Shown here piece by piece: positions 12,601 to 23,900 of a DNA stretch of 64,000 bases. Under the pieces are notes generated by a model. The model searched no databases. It was not told the origin of the DNA and saw nothing but the letters and a program-made list of their open reading frames with translations. Within the stretch, counting starts at the first letter, position 1, and every line of letters begins with the position of its first letter. Source of the DNA: Brasenia schreberi (Eukaryota > Streptophyta > Magnoliopsida > Nymphaeales > Cabombaceae); contig JAYKKT010000064.1 in NCBI GenBank assembly GCA_036023115.1, positions 2,103,501-2,167,500 on the forward strand, written 5' to 3'. The position numbers were made by a program, and so were the translations under genes.

Positions 12601-12622
12601 CAATCCAGCTGCTCTTCCCCAT
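9613..12622 (-). CDS. IQ67-domain (IQD) calmodulin-binding protein, 5 exons, 613 aa
   Basis: Exons: 12622..12560, 12349..11567, 11295..11068, 10451..10332, 10260..9613. All introns are phase 0 and all GT-AG. The start is MGKSSWIGAVKKAFRHQKK, the conserved IQD N-terminus. The IQ67 domain begins near residue 269 with AAIKIQSVFRGYLARRALRAL, is split by an intron right after GYL (the family-typical position), and ends in RVQSQVRSRRINMSEENQAL. Later come WGWNWLERWMAARPWE and a C-terminal KKRLSFSGPG...RRLSGH motif of the DUF4005 region. In this family such proteins bind calmodulin and act as scaffolds on microtubules, plasma membrane or in the nucleus. Odd feature: residues 41-217 form about 13 copies of a 13-residue repeat (separate entry), and an alanine-rich helix (about 228-255) follows. 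Intron 1 holds a (GA)n run, and its donor GAG|gtctctctct merges with a CT repeat. The IQD subfamily was not determined. Confidence 0.94.
11762..12292 (-). repeat. Coding tandem repeat in the IQD gene, 39-bp period (13 aa), about 13 units
   Basis: Residues 41-217 split into units such as TVTVLTKEAKLAE, SVSEPITQPKLPK, SVSAPTTEAKLPV, SVSSPIKEAKLAE, TVLTPVREETLAE and TIPAPTKEAKLSE. The rough consensus is [ST]VSxP[IT]KEAKLxE. Most units are exactly 13 residues; two are 16, and one is preceded by two extra residues. The frame is preserved throughout. The units are diverged, so the array is not a recent slippage product. Confidence 0.85.
12411..12436. repeat. (GA)n microsatellite in IQD intron 1
   Basis: A pure GA run lies just upstream of the exon 2 acceptor region when read on the plus strand. 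Confidence 0.95.
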
Positions 12623-13274
12623 GTCTTATGGCACACGATATCTTCAGGATTGCATCCAAACGAACAAGAGAATCAGAAGTTCCTGCTGTAAGATTGTCGT
12701 TACTAATCACAAAGACTCAAATCCTCACAAACAATATTGAGATTCAACCTCAATCATTTAAAGGATAAAAGCTAATGCAGATTACCAAGAATCAAAACCC
12801 AATACCTCAATACAACACAACTATATCAGAAACCGTCAACTTTTACGCCTTTATTTGGTTTGAGATGAATGACGATGCTTAAACTTGCTAGATTTCTTCT
12901 CCCGGAGAAAGAACCAAACGAGGCCCATCTCAAAGAGAATAAGGAAAGAACAAAGATCACTTGAAGGATAACAAACAGAAATTTGCTTCCCTCAATGTAG
13001 ACAAAAGCAGAAAGACCATAAACAAGTTCCTGTTGCTACAAAACGTTACAACCTTTAAAAAAAAACAAGCCACAAACGAACAAGAGAAGATGAAGAAGCC
13101 AGAAAGTGGCCAGCGTGTGATTGATCAATAACACCAAAAACAAAAAGCCGTCATCATTCCTCAACTAACAGATACATTCACGGAGAGAGAGAGAGAGGGT
13201 GGTTGTCAATGCGGGTCCTCCACATATTGAGATATATCCTCACGGTCGCGCGGACTGCAGAGACATTAGAGGCA

Positions 13275-13312
<38 letters not shown>

Positions 13313-13640
13313 ACATCGCTAAGTGGGTAAATGTGTTTTCCATGCAATGCCCAGATTTAGCAAGCACAGAGGAAGTTGAACGATCAAGGGATGAGTGGTT
13401 TTTCTTTCTGTAGGGTTTGTTTTTGCTTGCTAAATGTCCCGTAAACAGCAAATCCTATAACAAACTAAAATAGTTTTTGGTAGAAAAAGTTGAACTTCTC
13501 TTCGGTAAACTACGAACGAGCGAGCAGGTCAACGAGCATAAATTGGATTTTCTCTTTCTGGATAATAAGGATAATTTGGATTCGTGTTCCTGCTATTTCA
13601 ATCCATGAATCTGGTAAGACTGTTACTCTATTTTGGTAGC
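12623..13640. other. Upstream region of the IQD gene
   Basis: No coding sequence was recognised. It contains a short GA run near 13,180-13,196 and a CT run near 13,277-13,311. This is presumably IQD 5' UTR and promoter, at least in the first few hundred bases. Confidence 0.4.
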
Positions 13641-14189
13641 CCCACAATTAGGGGTGTTGATCCAAACCGCCAGAACTGTTCGGTTCAGTTCTAGATATCT
13701 AAAGGTTTGGTTTGATTTGGTTCGGTTTTTAGAAAAAAATTAATGATTTAATTTACGGCTCTAGTGTTGTAACCGAACCACATTATATTTATATATATTC
13801 ACCTTTTACATGTACTTAAAGTTATAAAATTTATGTATATAATATTTACAAGTTTATAAGGTTATGTATATGAGTTTTATAACCTTATATACATATAAAA
13901 TGATATATATATATAGTTGATACAATTATATGGTTTTAAATCTTAACAAGTTTATATATATGAGTTTTGTAACCTCATATACATATAACATGTGAACTGT
14001 AGATTCAACTAATCTCATAAATATAATATATTATATTTAGTAAAATCCTTAAATTAGTAGAACCATGGTTGAGAATCGAAAGTAATTCAGTTAAGTTCCG
14101 ATCATAACACAATTTGGTTCGGTTCTCTTAAAGTTGAGAACCGAAACTAGCCGTTTGGTTTGAGGTTGAAGCTAACCCCTAGCCACAAT
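13641..14189. mobile_element. hAT-type MITE A (533 bp) with 8-bp target duplication
   Basis: The element 13,649-14,181 starts TAGGGGTGTTG and ends with the inverse of TAGGGGTTAGC. It is flanked by CCCACAAT (13,641-13,648) and GCCACAAT (14,182-14,189), 7 of 8 identical. The interior is AT-rich with AACCGAAC/GTTCGGTT segments near both ends and no coding capacity. Confidence 0.6.
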
Positions 14190-14299
14190 CAGGGGTGGCA
14201 ATTTCATTAGGCATCCTGAATCGGGCCCGGGTCCACAAAAAGTTGTACCGTTTTTCGTTGCTTTTTGATAATTCAAGAGTTTTAACCCCTAGCCACAAC
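14190..14299. mobile_element. hAT-type MITE B (102 bp), tandem to MITE A
   Basis: The element 14,190-14,291 starts CAGGGGTGGCAATTTC and ends AACCCCTA. It is bordered by GCCACAAT (shared with MITE A) and GCCACAAC (14,292-14,299). At 14,300 the same CAGGGGTGGCAATTTC start recurs, and CTTTTTGATAATTCAA occurs both in B and about 50 bp into the third unit. Confidence 0.5.
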
Positions 14300-15370
14300 C
14301 AGGGGTGGCAATTTCCTTAAATTAGTAGATCCCGGTCAAGAATTTTAATTAGCTTTTTGATAATTCAAAAATCAACAGGGTATCGTGGGGAGCATGTTCT
14401 TTAAGTAGATTAATATGCATTCATTTATTTGCATTTTGACTTATTTGAAAATTGATAAATTTGCATGTAAATTTTTTTTTGCAATAGGCGGCTCATAGTA
14501 ATTAAAGAGGGTATTTGGTTTTTATGGGAAGTCCAAAGAATTTAGTAATTTAATGCAATATGATCATGGTGAGTTTGTGATGTAATTGAGACAGGGCTGA
14601 CAAGATGAGATCAATGTTCTTGTGTTTTTAATCTAAAATATAAATCTACTTTTGTAGCAATGAGGGAAGAGAATATTGACCCGACCCGTTCAACCTTGAT
14701 CCAACCCAAATGACACGGATAATACCTCACGTAATTAGGTTTGGGTTAGTAAATTAAAGTTGTTAGTCTCCCATTTATGTCGTTTGAACTATTAGATTTG
14801 TAGATAAATAGTCTAAACTTTAAAAATAAAAAGTAAACAAACATTTTACACCTTTTTTCAAAATATTTTTTATTTAGATCCTCCATCTCTTCAATTTTAA
14901 ACTTTACGTTGACATAAATGTTTTAGATTGAGTAAGAGTCCAGCAACTTATATATATATGCCCCGTTCCTTTTCCATGCTCATGGAAAAATCAAGGCATT
15001 TTGCATGTATGTGACATACCCAATGTCTTGTGTCAATAAAGTGAAAAAAGTAATTTCACCGTAAATGAGCACGAACTGTTCTGAAATTCATTTAAAGAGT
15101 CAGTCAGATCAGCTTACTTTAGCGGACAAAAGAGAATTTGGTGACCATGAAAGATGGACAAGCCCAACTTGACTCAATCTTTATAGCTAGTAGACCGAAC
15201 CACACGAACATGGAGATAGAGTTCTTAGCTTCTGAAAGGTTGCACTGGAACCCACTTTTGGCTCGATCAAGAGCCTTCTCATTCAGTTCCTACACACCTT
15301 TAGTTGAGTGGGTCAAGTCCAAACAAATCTAACGGCAATCAAGAGATCAAGTCCTCGATCCGATTCCATC
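14300..15370. other. Third MITE-like start and distal upstream region of the vicilin-like gene
   Basis: The first 70 bp partly repeat MITE B. The rest is AT-rich and no gene was recognised. Confidence 0.4.
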
Positions 15371-15422
15371 TGCATGTTCTGTTGAGCTTGACCATCTCCA
15401 CGTCCATGCAAGCCACATGCAT
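15371..15422 (+). promoter_or_regulatory. Cluster of three RY (CATGCA) motifs upstream of the vicilin-like gene
   Basis: TGCATG lies at 15,371-15,376, CATGCA at 15,405-15,410 and CATGCAT at 15,416-15,422, all 100-155 bp upstream of the ATG. RY motifs are known binding sites of the seed B3 factors ABI3, FUS3 and LEC2. Seed-specific control is inferred from motif, position and gene identity together. Confidence 0.5.
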
Positions 15423-15523
15423 CCCTTAAAACTCTCGCTCTCCCCTTCTTAAAGCAGGCAGAGAGCCCGCTACCATCTTCACTGTGAAGGTGTGATCTGC
15501 AATTCTTACAACTTGCAGAAAAG

Positions 15524-18196
15524 ATGGAATTCACAAAACGCCATGTGTTGGTTTTTCTGCTATTTCTTCTTGTCTGTGATTTCTCAACAGCAAGGAGGGG
15601 AGATAGAGGACAGGAGGGTGATATCTTCGTTCTAAAGAAATCCAAGCAAGTTTACAAGACGGAGGCCGGAGAGCTGAGGGCGATGAGAAGTTTCCACAGC
15701 AGAGGGAGCAACAAAGTGTTGCAGATTGGGTTCATCGCCATGGAACCCAAGTCTCTGTTCATTCCTCAGTATATCAGCGCCAACTTGATCCTCTTTGTTC
15801 GTCAAGGTATATATATGTCATACTCTTCTTGCTTGTCCATGTATATCTTAAACGAAACAAAATAGAAAACTGATGATCAATTTATAAGCGTGATCTTTTC
15901 TCACGAAAGACATACCATGAATGCATGATATTTTAGAGAGCACACACACGTATATACTATATTTTATATATATATATAACAGTAGAGATGATTGTTTATA
16001 GTTCAGTGTTCGTCATGTTTGAGTTAGGAGTGTAATTCGCAGTTAGGTTCTGTATGGTTGTCTCGTTGCTTGAACACCTGTATTCCTAGCGAGCTAGTTG
16101 TGTTAAAATGGGTTACATGAATGGTAGGCGAAATGAAGGTTGGCTGGGTATATAAGGATCAACAGGTGGAGAAGGAATTGAAGACAGGGGACGTGTACAG
16201 AATCCCCTCCGGATCGACATTCTACGTGATAAATACCAGCAAAGGCCAAAGGTTGAAGATCATCTGCAGCTTCGACACAACAGACAGTGGTAACACTGAT
16301 ATGATTCAGGTGGGGTTATTGTACGCACTATTTGTAACCTAATCTTCTTCTTCTTGGTTTCTTCTCCATGATTCGATTTTTCTTGGCTGTTATCTGATAC
16401 TGTGAGTTGTTTGATTCGGAAAATTACAGTCTTTCTTCATTGGAGGTGGATCGAATCCACAGTCGGTGCTCGCCGGATTCAATCCGAGGATCCTCTCGTC
16501 TTCATTCAATGTAAGTGATCGTCTCAGTGTGACTACATTTTTTGGAAGACATTACGAAATGATTCTTCAAATTGATTTGCATCGTTCCAATTATTTCACG
16601 ACATATAACTTTGTCTCAAAAAGAAGATTAATGAAAAACAGTTCTGATACTTACAAGCAATTTGTGATCATAATCGATGTTGTTTATGTGAGTAAAGGTT
16701 TCCGAGGAAGACCTGAGCTTCTTGTACAGCGGGAGGCCGTCGACGGGGCCAATCGTGTACATCAGAGGCAAGGACGAGCAGCTGCTGTGGGAATCCATCA
16801 TGAAGTTCCAGCAGAAGCAGACCCCAGAGAAGGAGAACGAGCAGTTTGATCAAGAGGAGAACTACCAAGACGAAAACGACGAAGAGGAAGAACATATCTT
16901 TGCATGGGCTTGGAGGAAGTTGCTGAGGGCATTGACCTGCCGGAAGGAGGCAGCGTCGGAGAGGCGGAGACCGATGAAGTCTCCCGAGTCTTACAATCTT
17001 TACGAGTCGAAGCCCGACTACCAGAATGACTATGGGTGGTGCACAGCGGTGGACGAGACCGTCTACCAGCCGCTCAAACACTCGGACGTCGGCGTCTACC
17101 TCATCAACCTCACGGCGGTATGTCTCTATTCTATTGTTTTATCATGATTGATTTCCCTCCTTTAAATATAAGTCATCATTTGCATTTTTTTGGTCTCATC
17201 TATTGTTTTCTCCAAGTCTTCCCTCTTTTATCATCTTCTCCTTACTTTTTCAATTGTCTTATCTGCGAAGTCCTTATTCTCTTTTCACCATTTGTCTTGT
17301 TCTTAAAGTCTTATCTTTCTAGCCTCCGTGTAAGTTTATTTATTTTTTCATCTTTTCATTTCAATGAGCTTATCCATCTTCTGACCCATTCGTTTTCAGC
17401 TTTTCAATTGCCTTATCTGCGACTGCGGGTCTTTATTCTCTTTTCACCATTTGTCTTATCCTTGAAGGCTTATCTTTCTACCTTTATAATATTGTCTTAT
17501 CTGTCTTTCAACCCATCGGTTCAGTTGTCATGCCGGTGTAAGTGTTATTTTTTTCATCTTTTAGATTATCTTAACCATCTTTTCGATTGTCTTATCCCTG
17601 GAGTTTGTTATGCCCTTCCTGCCTTTGTGGTCTCGGTTTAATACAGTATGGTTATTTACATCGATCAGAATAGATATTAACCGTTCTATTGATCTGCTTT
17701 CCCATTGAGTAGTGCGTGTGTGTTAAGGCTTCGGCCTCCCTTTGTAACCAAAGAAGAAAAAAAGAGCAACTTTCGTGGTGCATTGCAGGGTTCGATGATG
17801 GCGCCGCATGTCAACCCGACGGCGACGGAATACGGCGTGGTGTTGCAGGGGAGCGGCACCATACACATTGTCTTTCCGAACGGGTCGGCGGCGGCGAGCT
17901 CGCCGGTGAAGGAGGGAGATGTGTTCTGGGTTCCCCGCTACTTCCCCTTCGCTCAGGTGGCGTCGCGCGGTGGGCCGATGGAGTTCTTTGGCTTCACCAC
18001 CTCCTCGCAGCCGAACCGCCCTCATTTCCTCGCCGGAGCCGACTCACTGTTCGCCACCTTGAACGGCCCTGAGCTCGCCGTCGCCCTCGGCATCTCCCGG
18101 AGTGACCTCGACCAACTCACCAAGGCTCAGACCCAGTCTGTGATCCTTCCCTCTTGGCCCCGCCATGCACCGGACTCGTCCCGCTCCGACTTCTAG
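15524..18196 (+). CDS. Vicilin-like bicupin seed storage-type protein, 5 exons, 457 aa
   Basis: Exons: 15524-15806, 16128-16309, 16430-16510, 16698-17117, 17789-18196; all GT-AG and the frame closes exactly. Residues 1-23 are a signal peptide (MEFTKRH then a run of hydrophobic V, L and F). Cupin 1 spans about 35-220, with VGWVYKDQQVEKELKTGDVY and RIPSGSTFY. Residues 223-248 form an acidic Glu/Asp/Gln-rich linker, as in vicilins. Cupin 2 spans about 275-440, with GVYLINLTAGSMMAPHVNP, TEYGVVLQGSG, VFWVPRYFPFAQVASR and EFFGFTTS. The closest remembered family members are the plant vicilin-like proteins of the At4g36700/At2g18540 type, nutrient-reservoir proteins entering the secretory pathway and protein storage vacuoles. 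RY motifs lie upstream and AATAAA lies 120 bp downstream. No defect was seen. Confidence 0.94.
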
Positions 18197-18315
18197 GAGA
18201 TGAGATAACTTCTTTTCTTTGTCCTCCTTCGTTTTGCTTTGCCTTCCCATAAATTTTGGCTTGATGCAGTCCCTATAAGCCTTCGGTTTTGTTCGTCTCT
18301 CTCGTTTGAGCATTG

Positions 18316-18321
18316 AATAAA
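18316..18321 (+). terminator. Polyadenylation signal AATAAA of the vicilin-like gene
   Basis: AATAAA lies 120 bp after the stop codon, a usual plant 3' UTR distance. Confidence 0.45.
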
Positions 18322-18844
18322 GAAAGAGGCAAATTCTCTCTCTCACACACACACACGTACACACCACATCGATGCTGTGTTCATGGAATTGGATGGGTGG
18401 CTCAAGTGTATCGAGTTCGTATGTCAGCCGTGTCAGGTTCGTGTCAATACAAACATCGTAGGTGACAGACCAAGGAACTGGGTATTGTAGGTTGTGGGTC
18501 GGGTTCCTGTTTAGGTCTAGACGCATGAGAAGAGGTGTATTGTGCATGGGTTCAACCATCATTAACTAAATGATATATTCAATTACACGAACACGACCAT
18601 AAAACACGAATTCCCGCCCTTATGTATCAGCCGTGTCATCAATATAAATCTTCTTGTTTTTTTCTTTCCTTATTTTACTGATATTGAAGTATGACATCGA
18701 AACTAGGAAAATCTACCCAGATCCTGCATAGCCAATGCAATCTAGAACTAAAACGAAACCTGAAAAAGTTATTAATGCTCTTTGAACCAATTGAATCATA
18801 GTCCGGTGTTGATCTTTTCAAGGAATAGTGGTCTTTGCATGCAC

Positions 18845-18905
18845 GGCGTTAGCTCAATTGGCAGGACCCTTTAACTCTCATGTCGCATGTGGTGAGTTCG
18901 ACTCC
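18845..18905 (+). repeat. tRNA-related SINE-like fragment
   Basis: GCGTTAGCTCAATTGGCAGG resembles a Pol III A box and GTGAGTTCGACTCC a B box, with tRNA-like spacing. No matching acceptor-stem 3' strand follows, so it is not a tRNA gene. A SINE or tRNA relic is the best reading. Confidence 0.35.
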
Positions 18906-20009
18906 TGATAGACATTCTTAAGAGTCGAGCTTAAAACCAGAAGATCAAGCGCAAGAATAACAATCACAAGAGACAAGATTTATATGGTTAAGATGAAAAC
19001 ATTCCAAAACTATAACTATAGCAGATATAGCCGTTGTAGAAAATATTTTTCTATATATTTATATTTGTAGTTGTCACATATTCAGAAAAAATGACAAGAG
19101 CTCCCAGCTACCAAATCACCAATTATAAGATGAAAACCACTTTATATTTACATAGTGATCCATACTCAATTCTCATTGAAGCTTAAATCTCCTTAAACTT
19201 TTTCACATTATGAATGACAGAGATTTAAATATCATTTACCAATAATAGATATTTAAATCTTAAAAAGCAATATTATATATTGTACTCATGTTTAATATAT
19301 AATGGCACAATCTACTTTTAGTTTCAAATCTCTAATTGTAACTATTGAGCAGTGGAGATATTTAAAGAGATTTAAGCATGTATTTTCTCTTTCTTTGTTA
19401 TATATATATGTGAGGATTCTTGGACGTTTAGGAAAATGATAACCTACCCGGATGGAGTATGATCTAAAATTCAGATCCATATCTCCAATAAACCTCGCTT
19501 TGTGGGAGAGCCACACCAGACAGTTCTCCGAAACTGGTCGGACCTAGTTCCTCGAGCTAGTTGGCCCGGCTTTCACTTTGAGATACCAGTGTGAGACTTG
19601 GTTATCGATCCGGTTCGATGTACCATGAGAAAACTCACATCCGGATTCTGTGCGGAAGAAATGAATCTCGGCCCAGGATAATGATACTTTCCATTTAACG
19701 CTCTTTTATCAAAATTATAATAATATTAATAGAACTCGTGTTGGATTCAGGTTAGCTGGATCTTGAGGATTGACCCAAATGACCCAAACGGGTCTATTAT
19801 CACGTCACCGACCCTGGATCCCAATGGGCTCAAGAAGGGCCCAAGTGTAAGGGCATGAGTTCGATATGTGAGTGTGTATCATGTAGAGTTCATCTAACCT
19901 GAGCTTGCCTATCAAAAACAAAGGCAAACCCGTTGACCTAATGCATATCATAATTGTATACTAATGCACCTACTTAGTTTGAATCTTTTCTTTATACAAT
20001 GGGTAGGCC

Positions 20010-20095
20010 CGAACCAGATGTGTGCATGGGCATTGAACTCATGAACTTCAGCTTGTGAGTGAACCCCCTAGCCATTAGGGACAATGGGCCTTGTC
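20010..20095 (-). repeat. Au-type SINE-like fragment
   Basis: On the minus strand a tRNA-like segment GTTCACTCACAAGCTGAAG is followed by CATGAGTTCAATGCCC and then CACACATCTGGTTCGGGCC. The order matches the B-box and downstream block of Au-like plant SINEs. It is degenerate and the ends are unclear. Confidence 0.4.
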
Positions 20096-20315
20096 TGGGA
20101 TGGGTATACCTATCCCCTGCCTCGTACTTGAACCTCAGTTTCATGGTAGTTGGATCCCATGGGTAATGTGGTAGATACAGAGTGCCCAATAACCCAATTC
20201 TGTCCCCTCCAATATTATAATATTAAAAGTTTCTTAAACTTAAGTTACATTATTCGTATATCTAAAATCAAAATAATTGAACTCTGTAAGGTTGGATAAT
20301 TGAAAATTAAATATC

Positions 20316-20319
<4 letters not shown>

Positions 20320-20386
<67 letters not shown>
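20320..20386. repeat. Compound microsatellite (TA)n(GA)n
   Basis: A TA run to 20,348 is followed by a GA run to 20,386. A second array of the same form is 170 bp downstream. Confidence 0.95.
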
Positions 20387-20389
<3 letters not shown>

Positions 20390-20558
20390 GATCCCACCCA
20401 CCAATCATGCTGCTTATTATGTCTCAACATTGTTTCTTGAAATAAAATTATTTTTTTCTCTTTTTGAAAGACCTTTAAATATTTTAAAATTGTACTCGTG
20501 CCATAACATAAATTTGAGTGAGAGTAAGTATATTAGAAGTGAATGAGATCTGGGTTTC

Positions 20559-20612
<54 letters not shown>
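20559..20612. repeat. Compound microsatellite (AT)11(AG)16 upstream of PDIL5-1
   Basis: A pure AT run to 20,580 then AG to 20,612, about 310 bp before the PDIL5-1 ATG. Confidence 0.95.
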
Positions 20613-20615
<3 letters not shown>

Positions 20616-20920
20616 ATATTGCCATCCGTACTATTCAGGAGAGCCACTGCTCTTTGTGCGACCTACTTGGCTTGGTGCACCGCAGCACTGGTGAACCCTG
20701 ACACTGACGAGTCCGGTATGGGTCGGATACATTCAAACCCGACCCTTTGACACCGCTACTTCGGCTCGGGGTTGCTGCTGAAAACCTTCTTGGGAGTTGG
20801 GATTGAAGGGGGTTGACACGTGTACGGACGCGTAGTGCGCAACTCCGGCGCGGCGTCTCTGCCGCCTTCCTCGCGGAAACATTGAGATAGAGAGTGACGA
20901 AGAAGAGGAGTGGGGGCGTC

Positions 20921-23900
20921 ATGAAGAAATTCGTCCTCATCGTCCTTGTCGTGTTTGTTTGTTTTGGGTCTGCGATTGCCGACGTTGTAAGCCTCAATGC
21001 TGATACCTTCAACGACAAGGTCTCTCTCTCTCTTTGATATCGCCGAGGCCACGATCTCAATTTTCTGAATGAGTTCCTTATGGATTGTCTTAGGGTTTCT
21101 TCTGGTGCCGATTTACTTTTCTGAGTGATCGTTTCTTTTTTGTGCACAGCAGGCGCAGCTTTTGATTTTGTTGTCTGTATCCGTTAGGATTATTTTAGTT
21201 TTTCTGGGGGGTACCCGTTCACCCTTTGAGGGATTGTTTGTACTTTATGCACAACAGGCGTTGCTTTTGATTTTTTGGTGATTGATTTGTTGTCTACGAT
21301 ATCAATCCACTACGTGTTTGATATTTTGACTGGATTACTTATCTCACTGGGAACTTCTGGTTAGTTTGTCATCTGTTTGCCACTATGGTACAATTATCTG
21401 TTGAATCTTATAAGCAATTCCGTTTCGCTTCATGATGCATCCTTCGCATGGAATTCGAATGAGGGAAAGATATACTCCTGATTTAATTCTCCAACTGATT
21501 TCAACTAGGGACAGTACTCTGTGTAAATTGAGTTCAGATCATCCTTGATTTTATTGAACTTGATAATAAGGATTCTATCGGAAATGAACGGAAAGAAACT
21601 GGTATAGCCTATGGGTTGATGTAGAACCTGACATGAAGAGGCTGTTATGAACCGTTCCAGTAATGTACATGCCTCGGATGTTGTCACGGTCATGGAATTG
21701 AACTTCGGTGAAAAATACATTTCTGGTGGACAGAGCCCTCCACCAGAAGATCCCAAACCTTTCACGGTTTCACCAAATGGCCCTGATTTTCCAGTGCTGA
21801 TCTTCTGTCTTTAGGGTGTTATTGATACTGGTTACTTCATCTTCTGCAGTTGGTTCAAATGGTGTGCATAACTCCTTTATTGGTTTCCATATAGGCAGGG
21901 TTCCTTCCTTTTCATCTACTTCAGGTTTTGACTTTGATACACAATTTTTCATCAGATGACATTGCTCCCCCCATTAGTGGACTTTTTTTTTCATTTTCTT
22001 TGATCCTTTAGAAATTCATAATTATCCATTATCCTTCACTGGTGGAATCCTTATATTACACACCAGTCTCTTGCTAGCTCTCAGGGCTTGAAAGAAGTCA
22101 ACACCTGTGACTCATTGCCAAAGAAAGTCCCGTGGCTAGATGGATGTATTATGGTGAGTGATGGGCTATGACATAACTAGTTCCAACATGCGGGGATTGG
22201 ATGAATATGGCTAGCTACCTTGAGATATGCCATCATAAGGTGGTACCTTGGTATTGTCCTTCCAAAGGACTTATGCAGCAACCAATTACTATTGATACTT
22301 CAAGGAATCCAAGAACTTATTTTGCCTTTTTATACCAAATTAGTGGGACAGCTAGGTTTTGACGCACCCAATTTTCTATTCAGACAAGATTTTGCTAGAT
22401 TCATTTCATCCCTGGAGGGTGAGTTAGGGCCTAAGATCAGGCTGAAGGGTGTAGTCGACGGAAAACGGGTGAATATTCGTGTGCTATCCCTTGTTGGTCC
22501 TAAGGGACAAAGGAGGCTATTTTAGTCAAAAGAAGCTTATCGTTTCAAGGACGCAATTGACCTTGCTTTTTGGAGGATAAAAAGGGGTAGTGGAAATTCT
22601 CCGAGCCAATGTCCGAGTACTAGGTAGCTATATGCCATCCCACCCAGGGAAAGCTGGAACAAGCTTCAACATAAGGGTCCATGTACTTGAAACCGACACA
22701 GGTGTTTAGGTAGAGAATACCTACGGGTTGCGAGACAACTCTCTCTAAGGAACTTGGCATGAACTTTTGGTGAGCTTGGTAAGATTCACATGATATGTTC
22801 ATGGTTCTATGTTATAGGATCTGGAAGCGGGTTCCTCTTGCTTTTATTTCCTATTTTTTTTCCAATTTAGTTCACTTGATCTGATTGAGCAGATTTTTGG
22901 ATCACTTAATCCAAATGAGATTTACTGCTATTTTTCTTGGTTTTACCATACTTATACCTCTTTTTTGGTTGTTGTTTGTGTTCTATGTTTTCCAATTAAT
23001 GGTTCCCTTATGTTGTATTAAGTACACAAGCGTGAAATTTCTGCTTGTTAACAGTTTCATAAGTTGATACAGCATGTGGCTGCAAGCAGCAGACAAATGA
23101 ACATGATGTTACTACTTTCAAGGCTTATATACCCATTCTGCTTTGGTTGTTCCTAATATCCTCATCACCTTATGCTTTGGTCTAAGATGGAATAAGACTC
23201 AGGAAAAACCTTATTGCTTTTATCTTTTATGGTCTCCAACTCTGCCTATGTAAGGGATCACCCTTACATGGCCAGTCCCAAATTCGGATAAAGGAGGAGG
23301 GTCACGTTAGGCTTCTGACAACCAACATAAAAGTTTGTCGGATTTTTATACTACGGATTATACAAATTATGAGCATTGCATTGGGGCGTCCCCTGTTAGC
23401 GACGCACTACAGATCCTGAATGCAGTGAAAAGTAAGCAAGGGCCTCTACATTGTCGCCCAGATGCAGTGAATAAATTGCAAAGAGGGTTCCCAAGTCATG
23501 GATGGGTGTGGGTAAAGAAGTTAGTCCCGTTATATTATCGCATGAATGTAATTAACAAATTATAGGAAGGGTCTTCACATTTTTAGCATGAACGGATGCG
23601 AGGGTAAGGAAGCTAGTCCTCAGCAATAGCAACTAAGCCTTTTCCCATACTAGACGGGGTCGGCTACATGGATTCTTTGTTTCCACATATCCTTATCGTA
23701 TGCCATGTTAGCAGTTAACTCACAATAAGCTAGATGATTCTTTATTGTTTCTATCCAACACTTTTGTGGTCGTCCTCTAGCTTAATACTTTCCAAATTTA
23801 GTTTTTCTAGCTTAATACTTTTCAAATTTAGTTTTTCATACCTTCTTACAGGTTCTTCTTTTGATCTTCTTTCTATATGTCCAAACCATCTTAAACAATA

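Larger units (their letters stand above)
18322..20319. other. Intergenic region between the vicilin-like gene and PDIL5-1
   Basis: No gene was recognised. There is a tRNA-like A/B-box stretch at 18,845-18,905, a SINE-like fragment at 20,010-20,095, and otherwise AT-rich DNA. Confidence 0.4.

Noticed and set aside
17036..17641. Long open frame overlapping vicilin exon 4 and intron 4
   Set aside because: Shadow of the real exon extended into a T-rich intron; no protein family and poor composition.
18841..18910. Possible tRNA gene (A box TTAGCTCAATTGG, B box GAGTTCGACTCC)
   Set aside because: No acceptor stem or proper anticodon arm pairing; treated as a SINE or tRNA relic.
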